NCBI RefSeq assembly: GCF_000969885.1
Contig: NZ_CP009501.1
Span: 1,364,001 to 1,428,000, forward strand
Source: Methanosarcina thermophila TM-1
GTDB lineage: Archaea > Halobacteriota > Methanosarcinia > Methanosarcinales > Methanosarcinaceae
Length of the DNA stretch: 64,000 nucleotides
Direction: 5' to 3'
The notes beneath the pieces are model-generated. The model searched no databases. It worked only from the letters and a program-made list of their open reading frames with translations, and was not told the origin of the DNA. A program made the translations under genes and the position numbers. Position 1 is the stretch's first letter. The number at the start of each line of letters is the position of its first letter. Of this stretch, positions 16,584 to 27,143 are shown one piece after another.

Positions 16584-17360
16584 TCAGTGTTTTGAGTGTT
16601 CCTTGGCATCAAACTTTGAATATTTCTCTACGAACTCGGAGTAGTGAGTATCTGAGAAATCTTCTTTTCCTGACCAGAAGATAGCTTTATAGTACTTCCA
16701 GACATGAGGGTCAAACTCCAGAATACCCACATGCACTACCAGTTCAAAGATAAACCAGTAAGTCATTGCCAGGTGGAGTATTCTATAGAATTGGATAGCA
16801 GTCAAATCGAAGAGAGGCGCAATTAAATTTCCGACTGAAAGAATCCATGACCCTATTGGCAGCCCGAAGACTGACCAGTCAAGCTTGTACAGTACAACGC
16901 CTGAAACCGCAATCAGGAAGAGTGCTGTACCTTCAAGTACAATCAGGATCTTCATTACGGGATGAAGTTTGGTCTCGTAGTGACCTTTTTCTTCATCGTA
17001 GATGGAATATGCAGGATACCTGCCCTTCCTGAAGAAGTTTTTAATTATACCACCCAGGCGCATTGCATCCTTGGGACCAAAAATATAGTGATCCGTAAAA
17101 TGCGAGATCTTTCCGAATAACCCGTGACCTTCGGAAAATATGTTGTAGGGGATAAGGATCCAGTTCACTGCAAGCAGGAACGGAACCATTATCATGTGAA
17201 GGGCACGAGCACTACTGAAACTCATAAAGTCCCATCCCGTATAGATCTTTAACCCGGTAATGATGAGCACTATCATCGCAATAGCATGGACAGTATGGGC
17301 TATCCTGTCAGTTATTGTATAGCGCTCAACAACCAGCGACCGGTTGTTGTTAGATTTCAT
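16584..17360 (-). CDS. vhtC: Methanophenazine-reducing hydrogenase b-type cytochrome
   Basis: A 258-residue membrane cytochrome b, the quinone-like end of the Vht hydrogenase. Helix 1 ([18 protein letters not shown]), [16 protein letters not shown] and [20 protein letters not shown] carry the conserved haem-ligand histidines. It would reduce methanophenazine with electrons from VhtG and release protons outside. It is closely similar to the vhxC product along the full length. Gene order G-A-C-D and the 24-base spacing after vhtA place it in the vht operon. Confidence 0.9.
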   Translation of the reverse strand: MKSNNNRSLVVERYTITDRIAHTVHAIAMIVLIITGLKIYTGWDFMSFSSARALHMIMVPFLLAVNWILIPYNIFSEGHGLFGKISHFTDHYIFGPKDAMRLGGIIKNFFRKGRYPAYSIYDEEKGHYETKLHPVMKILIVLEGTALFLIAVSGVVLYKLDWSVFGLPIGSWILSVGNLIAPLFDLTAIQFYRILHLAMTYWFIFELVVHVGILEFDPHVWKYYKAIFWSGKEDFSDTHYSEFVEKYSKFDAKEHSKH

Positions 17361-17384
17361 TGTGAGTCATCTCCTTGTATATAC

Positions 17385-19160
17385 TTAAAGTATTCTTAGA
17401 GTATTTGGAGCATGCTTCCCGGTCAGGTCAATGGTGTGGACTGCACACGAGATGCAAGGATCATAGGATCTGCCCATATGGTAGATACCAATTGGGTTGG
17501 TATAATCGAGATTTCCGACGGGGTTGATTTTTGAGCCAATGAGGGCTTGTTCAAGCGGACCAGGAATGCCTTTGCTGTCTCTTGGGGACATTAACCAGGT
17601 ACCCGGAACTATACACTGATAGTTAGTGACCTTTCCATCGCTGCCAGCAGAGACCCAGTGACCGAGAGCTCCGCGAGGTGCTTCCCATAAGCCCATTCCC
17701 TGGTTATTCTTGGCTGCATTAAGGTCTATAGGCACGGAGATCTTTCCTCCTGGCTCATAGTCAACTGTCACCCAATTAAGCAGTTCATACGCGAGAATTG
17801 CTGTTTCCTGCATACGAGCCAGCACTCTGGTGAAAACATTAGCTGCAGAGTAGCCATTCTCAGCGAAGGTCAAAGCCAAACCGGTTACAAGCGGCTCTTT
17901 TATATTCAGCATGCGCGCAAGAGGTCCAACTTCACCTGGAATTCCGTCGTATCTCGGAGCCTTATCCCAGCTGTACTGGCTATCCGAGCCTCCTGTGAAG
18001 ACAATTTTATCGGGATCTGTAAACGGAACGGTTTCGCCTTTTGTTGGTGGGAGGTCGTTACTACTATTGCTGTAGAAGGAGTGAGCAGTACTCTCCGTAA
18101 TCTTGTCCGGATCAAATTTCAGATATTCGAGATTACCTGTTACCACACCTGAGGTGAAAATACGGTCTCCTGCCGGGCTCCTCGGGTCGTATCCGTCTTT
18201 GGGCTTATAATATCCACCATATGAAACAAAGCAGATCTTTGAGGGATCCTTGTACCCACCGATTGTATCAAGTTTAAGGCTTGCTGGAAGACCAAGAAGT
18301 TTTTCTCCTACAAGTTCTGAACCAAAAGCTGCGAAAAATTCCACGTCTCCCCAACCTGCCTCTTTGGAGAAATCATTGGATGTGGTTGATTTGTCAACAA
18401 GACTCTGGAGGTGTTCAGTGACAAAGCTTACTGCTTTCTGAGGAGAGCTTGCCTTATAGGTATTTTCAATCCAGGTATTGAAATCAACTTTCAGAGTATG
18501 CTTGGATACGAAGTCCATGACTTCCAGATAGTAGGTAGAAAGTTTGGTTATATCTGCGACAGTAGCCGGGTAGGTATATCCACCTGGATAAAGGGATGCA
18601 GCACCGGGCATTCTACCGGCAATAAGTGCAATAGCCTCCTGAAGACGCTTCTTCTCAGGAATTGCTGCCAGATATGAACTTCCCGCAGGTACAGCCACGC
18701 CATCCATCTTGTAGCTAATTGGGGCAAACCTTCCAACCATTTCTTTCCAGACTGCATTTCCGGTGTCTCCCAGAGTTGTAAGAACATCTCTATATGCTGG
18801 GTTTGCGAGGTCAGGACCGAAGAGGACATATATATGAGTTGCATGGCTTGCAACCATGTTCAGACCCTGGAGTATGTTCCTCATTACAAGAGCATCTTTT
18901 GGAACGTGTTCAGCGACGCCATAAAGGTCGTCAAGGGCGTTAGTGGCTGCCATTCCATGTGAAATTGGACAGACACCACAAATTCTCTGGGTAAGAAAAG
19001 CTGCGTCTCTTGGGTCGTGTTTCTGCAAAATGCGCTCAAAACCTCTGAATATGAGGGAAGATGACTGGGCATCAGTTATGACACCATTAGCATCTACTTC
19101 AGCAGATATGCGCTGGTGTCCTTCAATTCTGGTTAAGGGATCGACTGTAACGTTTACCAT
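17385..19160 (-). CDS. vhtA: Methanophenazine-reducing [NiFe] hydrogenase large subunit
   Basis: A 591-residue catalytic subunit. The N-terminal ligand motif [10 protein letters not shown] and the C-terminal DPCISCAVH bind the Ni-Fe centre. RIEGH near residue 13 and APRGALGHW near the C-terminal third are also typical. A 16-residue extension after the last His (TIDLTGK onward) is the VhtD cleavage product. It works outside the membrane as a heterodimer with VhtG, exported by the Tat signal of that partner. It starts 7 bases after vhtG. VhxA is similar along the whole length, so the two operons arose by duplication. Confidence 0.93.
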   Translation of the reverse strand: MVNVTVDPLTRIEGHQRISAEVDANGVITDAQSSSLIFRGFERILQKHDPRDAAFLTQRICGVCPISHGMAATNALDDLYGVAEHVPKDALVMRNILQGLNMVASHATHIYVLFGPDLANPAYRDVLTTLGDTGNAVWKEMVGRFAPISYKMDGVAVPAGSSYLAAIPEKKRLQEAIALIAGRMPGAASLYPGGYTYPATVADITKLSTYYLEVMDFVSKHTLKVDFNTWIENTYKASSPQKAVSFVTEHLQSLVDKSTTSNDFSKEAGWGDVEFFAAFGSELVGEKLLGLPASLKLDTIGGYKDPSKICFVSYGGYYKPKDGYDPRSPAGDRIFTSGVVTGNLEYLKFDPDKITESTAHSFYSNSSNDLPPTKGETVPFTDPDKIVFTGGSDSQYSWDKAPRYDGIPGEVGPLARMLNIKEPLVTGLALTFAENGYSAANVFTRVLARMQETAILAYELLNWVTVDYEPGGKISVPIDLNAAKNNQGMGLWEAPRGALGHWVSAGSDGKVTNYQCIVPGTWLMSPRDSKGIPGPLEQALIGSKINPVGNLDYTNPIGIYHMGRSYDPCISCAVHTIDLTGKHAPNTLRIL

Positions 19161-19167
19161 TTTTCAC

Positions 19168-20322
19168 TCACTCTCCTTTCATTCTCCTTACAGCATGCAC
19201 ACCTGCAACAACTGCGGCTCCTACTACTGCACCTTTAGCTATTGTATCAATGTTTGTTCCGGCAATTCCCACATCTTCACGCTCAACATACAACGGCCTT
19301 GCAATGTCTGGCCATCCAGGTTCTACACAGGCAATACAGGGGCCGCCTGCCTGGGTACACATGCTTACTGAGCCATTCCATCTGCGAATTCCGCAGTCTG
19401 CGTGAGAATAAGGAGCCTTACAGCCTAATTTCCACAGGCACTTTTCTCCTCCTACTTCTACATCGAATTCTCCACGGTCATAGTACCCGCGGCGTGGGCA
19501 GTTTTCATGCACTGTGTGGTCTGGGGGATAGAAGACTTTCGGCCTACCGAACTCATCCACAACTTTTGGAATATCATCAAGTTTAATTTTTCCAAGGATT
19601 ACCGCTCCCAGGGTAAGAAGAATCCAGTCGGGATGAGCAGGGCAACCAGGAATGTTAATTACTGGTTTATCAATTCCAAGCTCCTGAAGCATACCTTTGT
19701 TTTTGTCGGTCTTTGCGAAAGCAACTCCTCTATAGTCTGTGTCCTTGGCAACATCGCTATCTGCAGAGGTGATTCCTCCCCAGCAGGCACAGGCTCCGAC
19801 TGCAATGACAGCAATTGCGTTCTTTGCAGCCTCTCCAAGGGTTTCCTTGAAAGTCTTGTTTCCAATAACAAGGTAACGTCCTGAGCCATTTGGACCATTC
19901 GGGATTGAGCCTTCAACGACCAGGAAATAATTGCCTTCTTTATAAGTCTCTTCGAGAAGAAGCTCAGAGTTAAGCTCGGGGGTGTTTACAAGCTTACCAT
20001 CATTCCAGATTCCCTGCTGTGCGCAAATAGTCTCATGGAAAACAAGATTGACATTGAGCTTTTGTAATGCCTGTAGAATGTCAGGATTGCCTGCATTTAA
20101 GAGCGATTCTGAACAGCCAGTGCATTCTGAACCATGCAACCAGACAAGCTTGGTTTCTGCGAGTTCAAGCGCCTTCACAATGTCAGCCTTATAGGTGCCC
20201 AGGAATGCAGATGCTCCCATTAAGCCTACTGCTTTCATGAAAGTACGGCGGTCCATTTTTAAGAAATCCACACTGTCCAGTGTACGGACAAGATTTTTCA
20301 TTCCAGTACTCATCTCTACCAC
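19168..20322 (-). CDS. vhtG: Methanophenazine-reducing [NiFe] hydrogenase small subunit
   Basis: A 384-residue Fe-S subunit that wires the Ni-Fe site to cytochrome b. The Tat signal is DRRTFMKAVGLMG (residues 24-36). The proximal cluster uses Cys67 and Cys70 (ECTGCSES), then the GACACWGG and PGCPAHP cysteines. Medial and distal cluster residues follow in DHTVHENCPRRG and KCLWKLGCKAPYSHADC, MCTQAG and CIAC. A C-terminal hydrophobic helix (about 355-375) anchors it. All expected ligands are present, in contrast to its paralogue at 13166. The start could be Met1 or Met4; GTGGTAGAG precedes Met4. Confidence 0.93.
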   Translation of the reverse strand: MVEMSTGMKNLVRTLDSVDFLKMDRRTFMKAVGLMGASAFLGTYKADIVKALELAETKLVWLHGSECTGCSESLLNAGNPDILQALQKLNVNLVFHETICAQQGIWNDGKLVNTPELNSELLLEETYKEGNYFLVVEGSIPNGPNGSGRYLVIGNKTFKETLGEAAKNAIAVIAVGACACWGGITSADSDVAKDTDYRGVAFAKTDKNKGMLQELGIDKPVINIPGCPAHPDWILLTLGAVILGKIKLDDIPKVVDEFGRPKVFYPPDHTVHENCPRRGYYDRGEFDVEVGGEKCLWKLGCKAPYSHADCGIRRWNGSVSMCTQAGGPCIACVEPGWPDIARPLYVEREDVGIAGTNIDTIAKGAVVGAAVVAGVHAVRRMKGE

Positions 20323-20375
20323 ATCTTGATTTTACCCAAATTATACCTACGAAGAAAATTTGAATAATTATCCAT

Positions 20376-20400
20376 CGTAATTATATAAATATATACATAA
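20376..20400 (-). promoter_or_regulatory. TATA region of the vht operon
   Basis: On the minus strand TGTATATATTTATATAATT lies about 60 bases before the vhtG start, predicting a leader of about 35-40 bases. The gap from 20401 to about 21400 is AT-rich with no convincing gene. A 37-codon frame at 20761-20874 is noted under rejected items. Confidence 0.45.
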
Positions 20401-21417
20401 ATTTACAGTTAATGTTTTCAATGAGGGAATAGTATTTAAGGTTTTTTACACGATACGATAATTATATTAATTGGTTGCATTGCAGGCTTATAATTCAGCG
20501 AAAAGTATAATGAAATTTCTAAATAAATAAGACATATAATGTACAATAATCAACAATATAGTACAAATAAGTGGAATTAAATCATTTTGAAGAAGAAAAG
20601 AGATTCAAAAGAATAAACTTAATTGCAAAAGTTAAAAGTTGCCAATGAGATAGTAATTCATACCTAGAAATTTGCCTGTATTATGACAAAACGCATAAAA
20701 ACAGAGTAAAGTGCAGAAAGATTTTAAAAGGCAAAGGAATAGTCATTCTATTTGCAGGGAATGTTTAATACCCTGAATTATCTCATTCGGGACAGAGGTG
20801 CCGCTGCACGAATTCATAGAATCTCTGCTGATCTCGTTTTAAATCTAAGGAAACCTGAACAATTCTATCCCTGAAAAAAGAGGTAAAGATTTAATTTTAG
20901 ATTTCCTAGAAATTTTCTCGTTATTATAACCTTTAGTGCTCTAAAAAAGGTTTTTAAGGAAAAACTAAGATTAAAAAGTGCTAAAAAAAGTTTATTGCAC
21001 TGCATGAAGCTAAAGAAGAAATAATACTCAAGTTCGAATTATTCATACAATTTAAAACCTATGGAATTCATGCTCAAATAAAATAATTTTAGTACTTTAC
21101 TCAAAAATCTTCTAAAACAAGTTCAATAGTAGGGGGAAGACATCTTTAAATTATGCACGTGAAGTGAAAAAGCAAAAAGAATATAATATAGAACCATAGA
21201 ATTTTAAAAAACAATTTTCGATAATATACATATTTAAAACGTAGAATTCAGCTCCTGTTTGCGAAACCTCCGTTCTTCTATTTGCGGCAAGTGGAAAAAG
21301 GAAAAACCTGTGGTTAAAAGCAGCACTATAGAAGTAAAAAAGGAGAAGGGGATGCGGGCTATTTAACCAGTTAAGGAAGTAAACTGGATAGGTTTTTTGC
21401 CCGGTTAAAACCTGTAA

Positions 21418-21448
21418 ATATATATACTATACAAATATATATCTCTTG
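21418..21448 (+). promoter_or_regulatory. TATA region of the hyp operon
   Basis: TAAATATATATACTATAC and a second ATATATAT lie about 130 bases before hypC on the plus strand. This divergent arrangement with vht separates structural and maturation genes by 1.25 kb of non-coding DNA. Confidence 0.4.
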
Positions 21449-21570
21449 TAAAATAATTCTTATAAATACTGATACAGGAATTTATATCATTCTGATACAG
21501 GAAATTATATCATGAAAAAAATAATTACAATAAATTAATATAATTTTGAAAGAAAATATTTCGAGGTAAC

Positions 21571-21831
21571 ATGTGTATAGCTATTCCTGGAAAAATAGTT
21601 TCTGTCGTAGATGAAAGCACTGCAACTGTCGATATGGGCGGAGTTCGCAGAAACGTAAATATGGATTTGCTGGGAGGTGCCAGTGAGTCCGTAATCGGAA
21701 AGCATGTCCTTGTCCATGTGGGATATGCAATTGCGGAAATCTCCGAAGAAGAAAGTGAAGAAACAATGCGCCTTCTCAAACAGATTGCAGGGCTTGAAGA
21801 AATTGACACCTTAGAAAGTGAATCCCCCTGA
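21571..21831 (+). CDS. hypC: Hydrogenase maturation chaperone HypC
   Basis: An 86-residue HypC/HybG-family chaperone. It begins MCIAIPGKI, so the essential N-terminal Cys2 is present. HypC binds HypD while the Fe(CN)2CO unit is made, then delivers it to the large subunit precursor. GAGGT three bases before the ATG supports the start. It is the first gene of hypC-D-A-B-E. Its end overlaps the GTG start considered for hypD. Confidence 0.95.
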   Translation: MCIAIPGKIVSVVDESTATVDMGGVRRNVNMDLLGGASESVIGKHVLVHVGYAIAEISEEESEETMRLLKQIAGLEEIDTLESESP

Positions 21832-22969
21832 AAAACGGATGCTGATAATAATGGAAAACGGGAATTCTTCTTCAAAGCCAGACATTCCTGAGTTTGAGAA
21901 AAAGCTACTGGAGAGAATCAGGAGCTCAAAAATACCGCTCCGCATAATGCATGTCTGTGGAACGCATGAGAGAACCATAGCAAAATACGGGTTAAGGAGT
22001 GTCCTTCCAGATAATATCGAGGTAATAAGCGGTCCCGGATGTCCTGTCTGTGTTACTCCTGAAGAGGATATAAATATCGCAATCGCCCTTGCGAAAAGCG
22101 GAGCAACTGTTATCACCTTCGGAGATATGATGCGAGTTCCCGGTTCGGCTGAAAGCTTGCTGGATGCAAAGTCTGAAGGGGCAGATGTGAGGATGGTTTA
22201 TAGCATTGACGATGCAGTTGCCCTTGCAGAAAAAAAGCCAGAACTTGAGGTAGTCTTTTTTGGAATAGGCTTTGAGACCACAGTTCCTGCAAATGCGGCT
22301 GCCCTCTTAAGAGAGACTCCTGAGAATTTCAGCCTTCTTACCTCCCAGAAGAAAACTCCTCCTGCAATCGAACTCCTTGCCAGGGATGCAAATGTTGATG
22401 CATTTATAGCTCCAGGGCATGTGGCGACCATAATAGGCACAAAACCTTTTGAGCCGCTCGCAGAAAAGGGTTTTCCTGTCGTTGTTAGTGGATTTGAGGT
22501 AGGAGACATCCTCCTTGGTATAAGCCTGCTGCAGGCGCAGATAGAGGAGGGCATCTCAAGAGTAGACAACGGTTACCCCAGAGCTGTGAAACCTGAAGGA
22601 AACCAGATTGCCCTGAAAATGATGGAAAAGGTATTCGAAACTTCAGATTCGGAGTGGCGAGGTATAGGAAAAATTGCAAATTCAGGGCTTGTGTTAAGGA
22701 AAGAGTTTGAGGAAAAAGACGCAGCAAAGAAGCACGAAGACCTGTATGCATCTGCTCTTGAGGAAGTCCGAAAGAAAGTTGGGAAAAAAGATAAGAAACG
22801 CTGTATCTGTGCAGCTATCCTTACAGGAAAAGCAAAGCCCTCTCAATGTCCGAACTTCGGGAAGAACTGCTCCCCGAAAAATCCAGCAGGTCCATGTATG
22901 GTCAGCCAGGAAGGCATGTGCTACAACTGGTTCAGATACTCCAGAGAAGGAGGCGGCAAGCTTGCATGA
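21818..22969 (+). CDS. hypD: Hydrogenase maturation protein HypD
   Basis: A 383-residue Fe-S scaffold on which the iron receives CN and CO. CGTHE and GPGCPVCVT are the conserved Fe-binding motifs. The C-terminal region has the four-cysteine cluster pattern in KPSQCPNFGKNC, GPCMVS and GMCYNW. The start is uncertain: GTG at 21818 overlaps hypC by 14 bases, while ATGs at 21839 and 21851 would remove the overlap. None has a strong Shine-Dalgarno. The family domain begins only at about residue 22, so any of them is possible. Confidence 0.93.
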   Translation: MNPPEKRMLIIMENGNSSSKPDIPEFEKKLLERIRSSKIPLRIMHVCGTHERTIAKYGLRSVLPDNIEVISGPGCPVCVTPEEDINIAIALAKSGATVITFGDMMRVPGSAESLLDAKSEGADVRMVYSIDDAVALAEKKPELEVVFFGIGFETTVPANAAALLRETPENFSLLTSQKKTPPAIELLARDANVDAFIAPGHVATIIGTKPFEPLAEKGFPVVVSGFEVGDILLGISLLQAQIEEGISRVDNGYPRAVKPEGNQIALKMMEKVFETSDSEWRGIGKIANSGLVLRKEFEEKDAAKKHEDLYASALEEVRKKVGKKDKKRCICAAILTGKAKPSQCPNFGKNCSPKNPAGPCMVSQEGMCYNWFRYSREGGGKLA

Positions 22970-23372
22970 ATTTTCTATAGCTTATGAGATTTTTGATCAG
23001 GTAATCAATACTGCCAATGCCCACGGAGCAACGGAAGTTAAGAAATTAATTCTCCAAATGGGAAGGTTGAGCCATACAAATCCCGAACAGCTCAGTTTCT
23101 GTTTCAATGTTCTTGCAGAGGGAAGCATTGCAGAAAATGCGGATTTTGTTGTAGAAATGGTGTCACCTACCCTTGAGTGCGAGTGCGGGTATGAGGGAGA
23201 GATAGACGAAAAACAGATACGGGAGAGCAGTGCACTTAGAAGCGAACTTCTTGCTTATGTGGCAGCTATGGAGTGCCCTATCTGTGGAAAACAGGCAAAT
23301 ATTAAAGGCGGCAGAGAACTGATAATCAAAAGTATCGAAATCGAAACCGAAGAAGATCGAACCGCAGAGTAA
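22962..23372 (+). CDS. hypA: Hydrogenase nickel incorporation protein HypA
   Basis: A 136-residue nickel chaperone. I start it at the TTG at 22962, which overlaps the hypD stop and follows GGAGGCGG at good distance. This gives M-H-E-F-S-I-A, with the His2 needed for nickel binding. The zinc site is built from CECG near residue 74 and CPICGK near residue 110. HypA accepts nickel together with HypB and passes it to the hydrogenase large subunit. A longer frame open upstream is only the shifted hypD sequence. Overlap with hypD suggests translational coupling. Confidence 0.93.
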   Translation: MHEFSIAYEIFDQVINTANAHGATEVKKLILQMGRLSHTNPEQLSFCFNVLAEGSIAENADFVVEMVSPTLECECGYEGEIDEKQIRESSALRSELLAYVAAMECPICGKQANIKGGRELIIKSIEIETEEDRTAE

Positions 23373-23406
23373 TAATAAGTAATTCCCCCAAGTGATGTTT
23401 ATGTTA

Positions 23407-24069
23407 ATGCATGTAATCCATATGGGACATGATGTCTACAAAGCAAATGATAAAGTTGCTGAAAAAAACAGAAAGAAACTTGACAAGCATAAGGTTTTTT
23501 CAGTAAATGTTATGGGAGCTATCGGCTCAGGAAAGACCACTCTTATTGAAGAGGCAATCAGTCATCTCAAAGAAAAGTATAGAATAGCTGTGATTGCAGG
23601 GGACGTAATAGCAGAGATGGATTCCTCCCGTTTCAGGAAACTTGATGTTCCCACTATCCCCGTAAATACCGGAAAAGAATGCCACCTGGATGCAAAACTG
23701 GTGGAAAAAGCCCTGGATGAAATCGACCTCGATAACACAGATCTCCTGCTAATTGAGAACGTAGGCAACCTGATCTGCCCCGTGGACTTCAAACTGGGGG
23801 AGCACCTGAGGGTTGTAGTTGTGAGCGTGACCGAGGGAGATGACATTATCCTCAAGCACCCAATGATTTTTAAGACCGCAGAGCTTGCGATCATAAATAA
23901 AGTTGACATTGCCCATGCGGTTGATGTCGATGCCGAGAAAATGCGAGAAGACATCCTTTCCTTGAACCCGAGTGTGCCAGTTCTCCTAACCTCGAAGCAT
24001 GACTGGGAAAGCCTGGAAACCTGGATTGACTTTATTGAGCATGGGGTTAAAGAAACTCTGAAGAAATAA
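23407..24069 (+). CDS. hypB: Hydrogenase nickel incorporation GTPase HypB
   Basis: A 220-residue SIMIBI-class GTPase that drives nickel transfer with HypA. GAIGSGKTT is the P-loop, NTGKECHLDA holds the Cys/His of the G-domain metal site, and INKVD is the specificity motif. The N-terminus lacks the His-rich or CxxCGC store of bacterial HypB. The family usually begins MHxIHxG, so I choose the ATG at 23407. GTGAT ten bases upstream supports it, and earlier GTG/ATG codons at 23392-23403 are less likely. It follows hypA by 34 bases. Confidence 0.93.
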   Translation: MHVIHMGHDVYKANDKVAEKNRKKLDKHKVFSVNVMGAIGSGKTTLIEEAISHLKEKYRIAVIAGDVIAEMDSSRFRKLDVPTIPVNTGKECHLDAKLVEKALDEIDLDNTDLLLIENVGNLICPVDFKLGEHLRVVVVSVTEGDDIILKHPMIFKTAELAIINKVDIAHAVDVDAEKMREDILSLNPSVPVLLTSKHDWESLETWIDFIEHGVKETLKK

Positions 24070-24213
24070 AACCTGTTAAAAGGAATATAAGAAAGCAGAA
24101 GCGGTCAAGGAAAAATTAAAACAGAAGCCAGGTTAAGGGATTAAGATAAACCCATGAATATAAAGAAGTTAAATCGGATTGAGAAGACCCAGAGGAGTTA
24201 AAAGGAGACCCAT

Positions 24214-25260
24214 ATGAAATCCAATACTATTTCTCTTGAACACGGTGCAGGCGGAGAGGTCATGCAGGCACTTATAGGAGAAATAATTCTTAAAAATTTT
24301 CACAATAAAAGTGCAGGCTCGATAGGGCTTGAATCTCTTGATGACGGCTCCACCATCAGGCTTGAGGGTCTAAACTCGGAATACGAACTCGTACTGACCA
24401 CTGACAGCCACGTGATAACGCCTGCCTTTTTCCCGAATACTAATATAGGAAGGCTTGCAGTTGCAGGCACTATCAATGACCTCACTGTTATGGGAGCAAA
24501 GCCGCTTGCTCTTACCTGTGCGGTCGTAGTCCCTGAAGGTTTTCCACTCACTGAATTTGAGGAAATAATCAAGACAATGGACGAAACGGCTGCAGAAGCC
24601 GGAGTGCCCATAATAACAGGTGATACGAAAACCGTGGAGAAAACCGCACTTGATTCAATTATCCTGAACACAGCAGGGCTAGGGATTACAGATAGCCCGG
24701 TCAGGGACTCAGGGCTTCAGGTGGGAGATAAAATCCTGGTCACAGGCACTATTGGCGACCATGGTATCTCGCTTATGGCTCACAGGGAAGGTTTTGATTT
24801 TGATACTGACCTTGTCTCGGACTCAGCCCCACTCTGGAGGCTAATAGAACCTCTCCTTAAACTCAGAACCCCTGACGGGAAACCTGTCATTACAGCAATG
24901 AAAGACCCGACACGCGGAGGGCTTGCAAACGCCCTGAACGAGATGGCAAAAAAGTCAGGAACAGGGATTCTTATTGAAGAAGACTGGATTCCTTTCAAGC
25001 CAGCCGTTTCTGCAGCCTGTGAGATGCTGGGCCTTGATCCCCTTGAGGTTGCAAACGAAGGAAAGGCAGTCATCGGAGTAAGATCCGGTTTTGAAGAAGA
25101 AGTGCTTTCAATCTTAAGGCAGCACCCATACGGCAGGGACGCGGCTGTTATAGGAGAAGTTACTCCAGACAATAAAGGAGAGGTAATCCTGAGAAACCGC
25201 TTTGGCGGTATGCGTTATGTCGATATACCTGCTGGAGACCCAATTCCGAGAGTGTGCTAA
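24214..25260 (+). CDS. hypE: Carbamoyl-dehydratase HypE
   Basis: A 348-residue protein of the AIR synthase (PurM) fold. It dehydrates the C-terminal thiocarbamate to thiocyanate, giving the CN ligands of the Ni-Fe site. LEHGAGGEVMQALI opens the domain and the chain ends PRVC, so the essential C-terminal Cys is present. The ATP site includes TGDTKTVEK and DPTRGGLANALNE. AAGGAG before the ATG supports the start. There is a 144-base gap after hypB, so it may be partly independent. HypF, the carbamoyl donor enzyme, is not in this window. Confidence 0.95.
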   Translation: MKSNTISLEHGAGGEVMQALIGEIILKNFHNKSAGSIGLESLDDGSTIRLEGLNSEYELVLTTDSHVITPAFFPNTNIGRLAVAGTINDLTVMGAKPLALTCAVVVPEGFPLTEFEEIIKTMDETAAEAGVPIITGDTKTVEKTALDSIILNTAGLGITDSPVRDSGLQVGDKILVTGTIGDHGISLMAHREGFDFDTDLVSDSAPLWRLIEPLLKLRTPDGKPVITAMKDPTRGGLANALNEMAKKSGTGILIEEDWIPFKPAVSAACEMLGLDPLEVANEGKAVIGVRSGFEEEVLSILRQHPYGRDAAVIGEVTPDNKGEVILRNRFGGMRYVDIPAGDPIPRVC

Positions 25261-25918
25261 GGTCATCTTCAGGTCATAAGGAACTTTATAAAGACCTGCT
25301 TTGAAAATCCGATCTTATGCAATGAACGGATAATTCTGCTTTCATGCACTTGAGTAGATTTACTTTTTCATTTATTTACTCTAATTCTTCTTTTTAATTG
25401 CGTTAATAATTTGATTTTCCAATTTTTAATTATTTTGATTTTTTAATTAAACTATTTTTTAATTATTCTAATTTTTTGTTCATTTTATCATTTTTCTGTT
25501 ATTTTGATTTCTTACGCTCATTCAAATTTTCATAATTTTCTATAGATTATCTTTAAACAAGCTATATGGATTAAGAATCCATTAAATCTGCATTTATCTG
25601 GCTTATTAGAGAGCAATATCACTATCATAATTATTATATTCAGCTATATTGAAATTTTTGGCTTCTCTCATATATTTAATATCCGAAATCCATTTTCTTT
25701 TGTTTTCATATATTATCAATCTCATACTATTTATTAAAAATTATAAAAATGACAATTTAAAACGTTATATTTTACGGAAATTTGTGATCTCAAAAGTGGA
25801 TTCTTTAAAGACTGCTTTAAAAAATGAATTGTTTAAAACCGATTTTAAAGGTTATTTAAAAATATCTTTAAAACTGCCAGATACTCAAGAAAAAACGTAA
25901 ATAGGGAGTGGGATAGCT
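25261..25918. other. AT-rich intergenic region without a convincing gene
   Basis: About 650 bases with long T and A runs between hypE and the broken protease gene. A low-complexity frame of 83 codons at 25649-25900 is present, but its composition mirrors base composition and no Shine-Dalgarno is visible. Confidence 0.4.
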
Positions 25919-26108
25919 GTGACCAAAGCAGTAATTGTTGAATTGAGAGCACCTTTCGGTTCTTCCATAGAATCATATAATGGTCTCAACGGATATTGCC
26001 AAGATACCGGGTTTTGAGATTGATCCTGAGTATATGCCAGTACCGGTCAAACCTACAGAGGAAACTGCAAGGGCTCTTGCAGCTGTAAATGAGGAATATA
26101 TGGACTGA
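25919..26108 (+). pseudogene. Frameshifted subtilase prodomain
   Basis: GTG at 25919 (after GGGAGTGGGA) begins TKAVIVELRAP, matching AKSVIVELRAP of the free prodomain gene at 27144. After about 20 codons the reading frame shifts by one. DIAKIPGFEIDPE in the new frame then aligns with DVAKLPGFKIDPE, until a TGA at 26106. About 25 residues of the prodomain are missing before a third frame continues into the catalytic domain with IWTDAPIEPF. Confidence 0.7.
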
Positions 26109-27039
26109 TGCTCCCATCGAGCCTTTTGTAATAGATTGCGATTCTGCCACTCCAAAGGGGACAATTCAGGATGTGGCAAAATATCTCGGTTGTGACCGAC
26201 TGTGGGATATGGGTGTTAAAGGACAGAGAATTGTGATAGGAATCTGTGATAGTGGGGTCGATAAATCGAAGATTCCTGCTGTTATAGGCGGCTGGTCTTC
26301 CATGTCTAGCTCTCCTCCGGGAACAGCTACTATAGAGCACGGAATGATGTGTGCCACAGATGCACTTGGTATGTGTCCGGAAGCAAAAATATACGATCTC
26401 GGGATTACAAAGAAACCAACAGCTTTCGGTAAGATTTCCGATGCTATAGCTGCTTACGAGTGGGCGATCGAACAGCATAGAAGGGACGGGACCCCGCATA
26501 TACTGTCCAATAGCTGGGGGATATACCAAAAGTCCTGGGCACCCGGTTACGCTACGAACCCTGAACATCCCTTTACCAGAAAAGCCGTAGAAGCAATTGA
26601 TACCGGGATCATTGTAGTCTTTTCGGCTGGGAATTGCGGAATAAAGTGTCCTTATGATAAATGTGGTTCGGACACCGGGCCCGGGAAGAGTATTTGGGGA
26701 GCCAACGGGCATCCAAGAGTGATAACTGCAGGCGCAGCCAATATATTGGAGGAGTGGATAGGATGCACCAGTCAGGGGCCGGCAGCCCTTGATCCCAGGA
26801 AACCGGATTTCTGTGCTCCGAGCCATTTTAAAGGGTACTTTAATGTAGATGATGGGACATCAGCAGCTACTCCTGTTTGCGCAGGAGTTATCGGGCTCCT
26901 GAAATCTTTTGATCTCACATTAACCCATGATGAAATTAAAGGGATCCTGCAGAAGACTGCAAAGGACTTCTGCGGCAATGGTTGGAACGCGAACTCTGGT
27001 CATGGAATGATTCAAGCAGAGCTGCCTTCAATAAGGTAG
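26089..27039 (+). CDS. Subtilisin-like (S8) serine protease catalytic domain, probably from a damaged gene
   Basis: A 316-residue subtilase domain with a complete triad: Asp in GICDSGVD (about residue 56), His in IEHGMMCA (about 84) and Ser in DGTSAATP (about 256). The oxyanion Asn is in SAGNCG. There is no signal peptide, so the enzyme would be cytoplasmic. The ATG at 26089 has no Shine-Dalgarno and lies inside the remains of a prodomain broken by two frameshifts and a deletion. It may be a pseudogene, or it may be translated without its own prodomain. An intact free prodomain is encoded 105 bases downstream and could act in trans. Catalytic motifs show no decay, which argues for recent damage or continued use. 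Confidence 0.75.
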   Translation: MRNIWTDAPIEPFVIDCDSATPKGTIQDVAKYLGCDRLWDMGVKGQRIVIGICDSGVDKSKIPAVIGGWSSMSSSPPGTATIEHGMMCATDALGMCPEAKIYDLGITKKPTAFGKISDAIAAYEWAIEQHRRDGTPHILSNSWGIYQKSWAPGYATNPEHPFTRKAVEAIDTGIIVVFSAGNCGIKCPYDKCGSDTGPGKSIWGANGHPRVITAGAANILEEWIGCTSQGPAALDPRKPDFCAPSHFKGYFNVDDGTSAATPVCAGVIGLLKSFDLTLTHDEIKGILQKTAKDFCGNGWNANSGHGMIQAELPSIR

Positions 27040-27143
27040 CCGAAAGATCACCATCCATCCTCCGTGGAGCATGATAAAACCAGAGGTCTGAGTTAAGAGG
27101 TCAAACCAGCCGGGAAACTAATCAGGCTAAGAGGAAATGGATT

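Noticed and set aside
20761-20874. A 37-codon plus-strand frame (starting MFNTLNYLIRDRGA) in the vht-hyp gap
   Set aside because: No Shine-Dalgarno at a proper distance, no recognisable features, and length within chance for this spacer.
22707-22961. N-terminal extension of HypA by 85 codons
   Set aside because: These codons lie inside hypD in another frame; HypA must begin MHEFS to keep its nickel-binding His2.
25649-25900. An 83-codon hydrophobic/Lys-rich frame before the subtilase
   Set aside because: Composition follows the AT-rich base content and there is no ribosome-binding site; likely chance.
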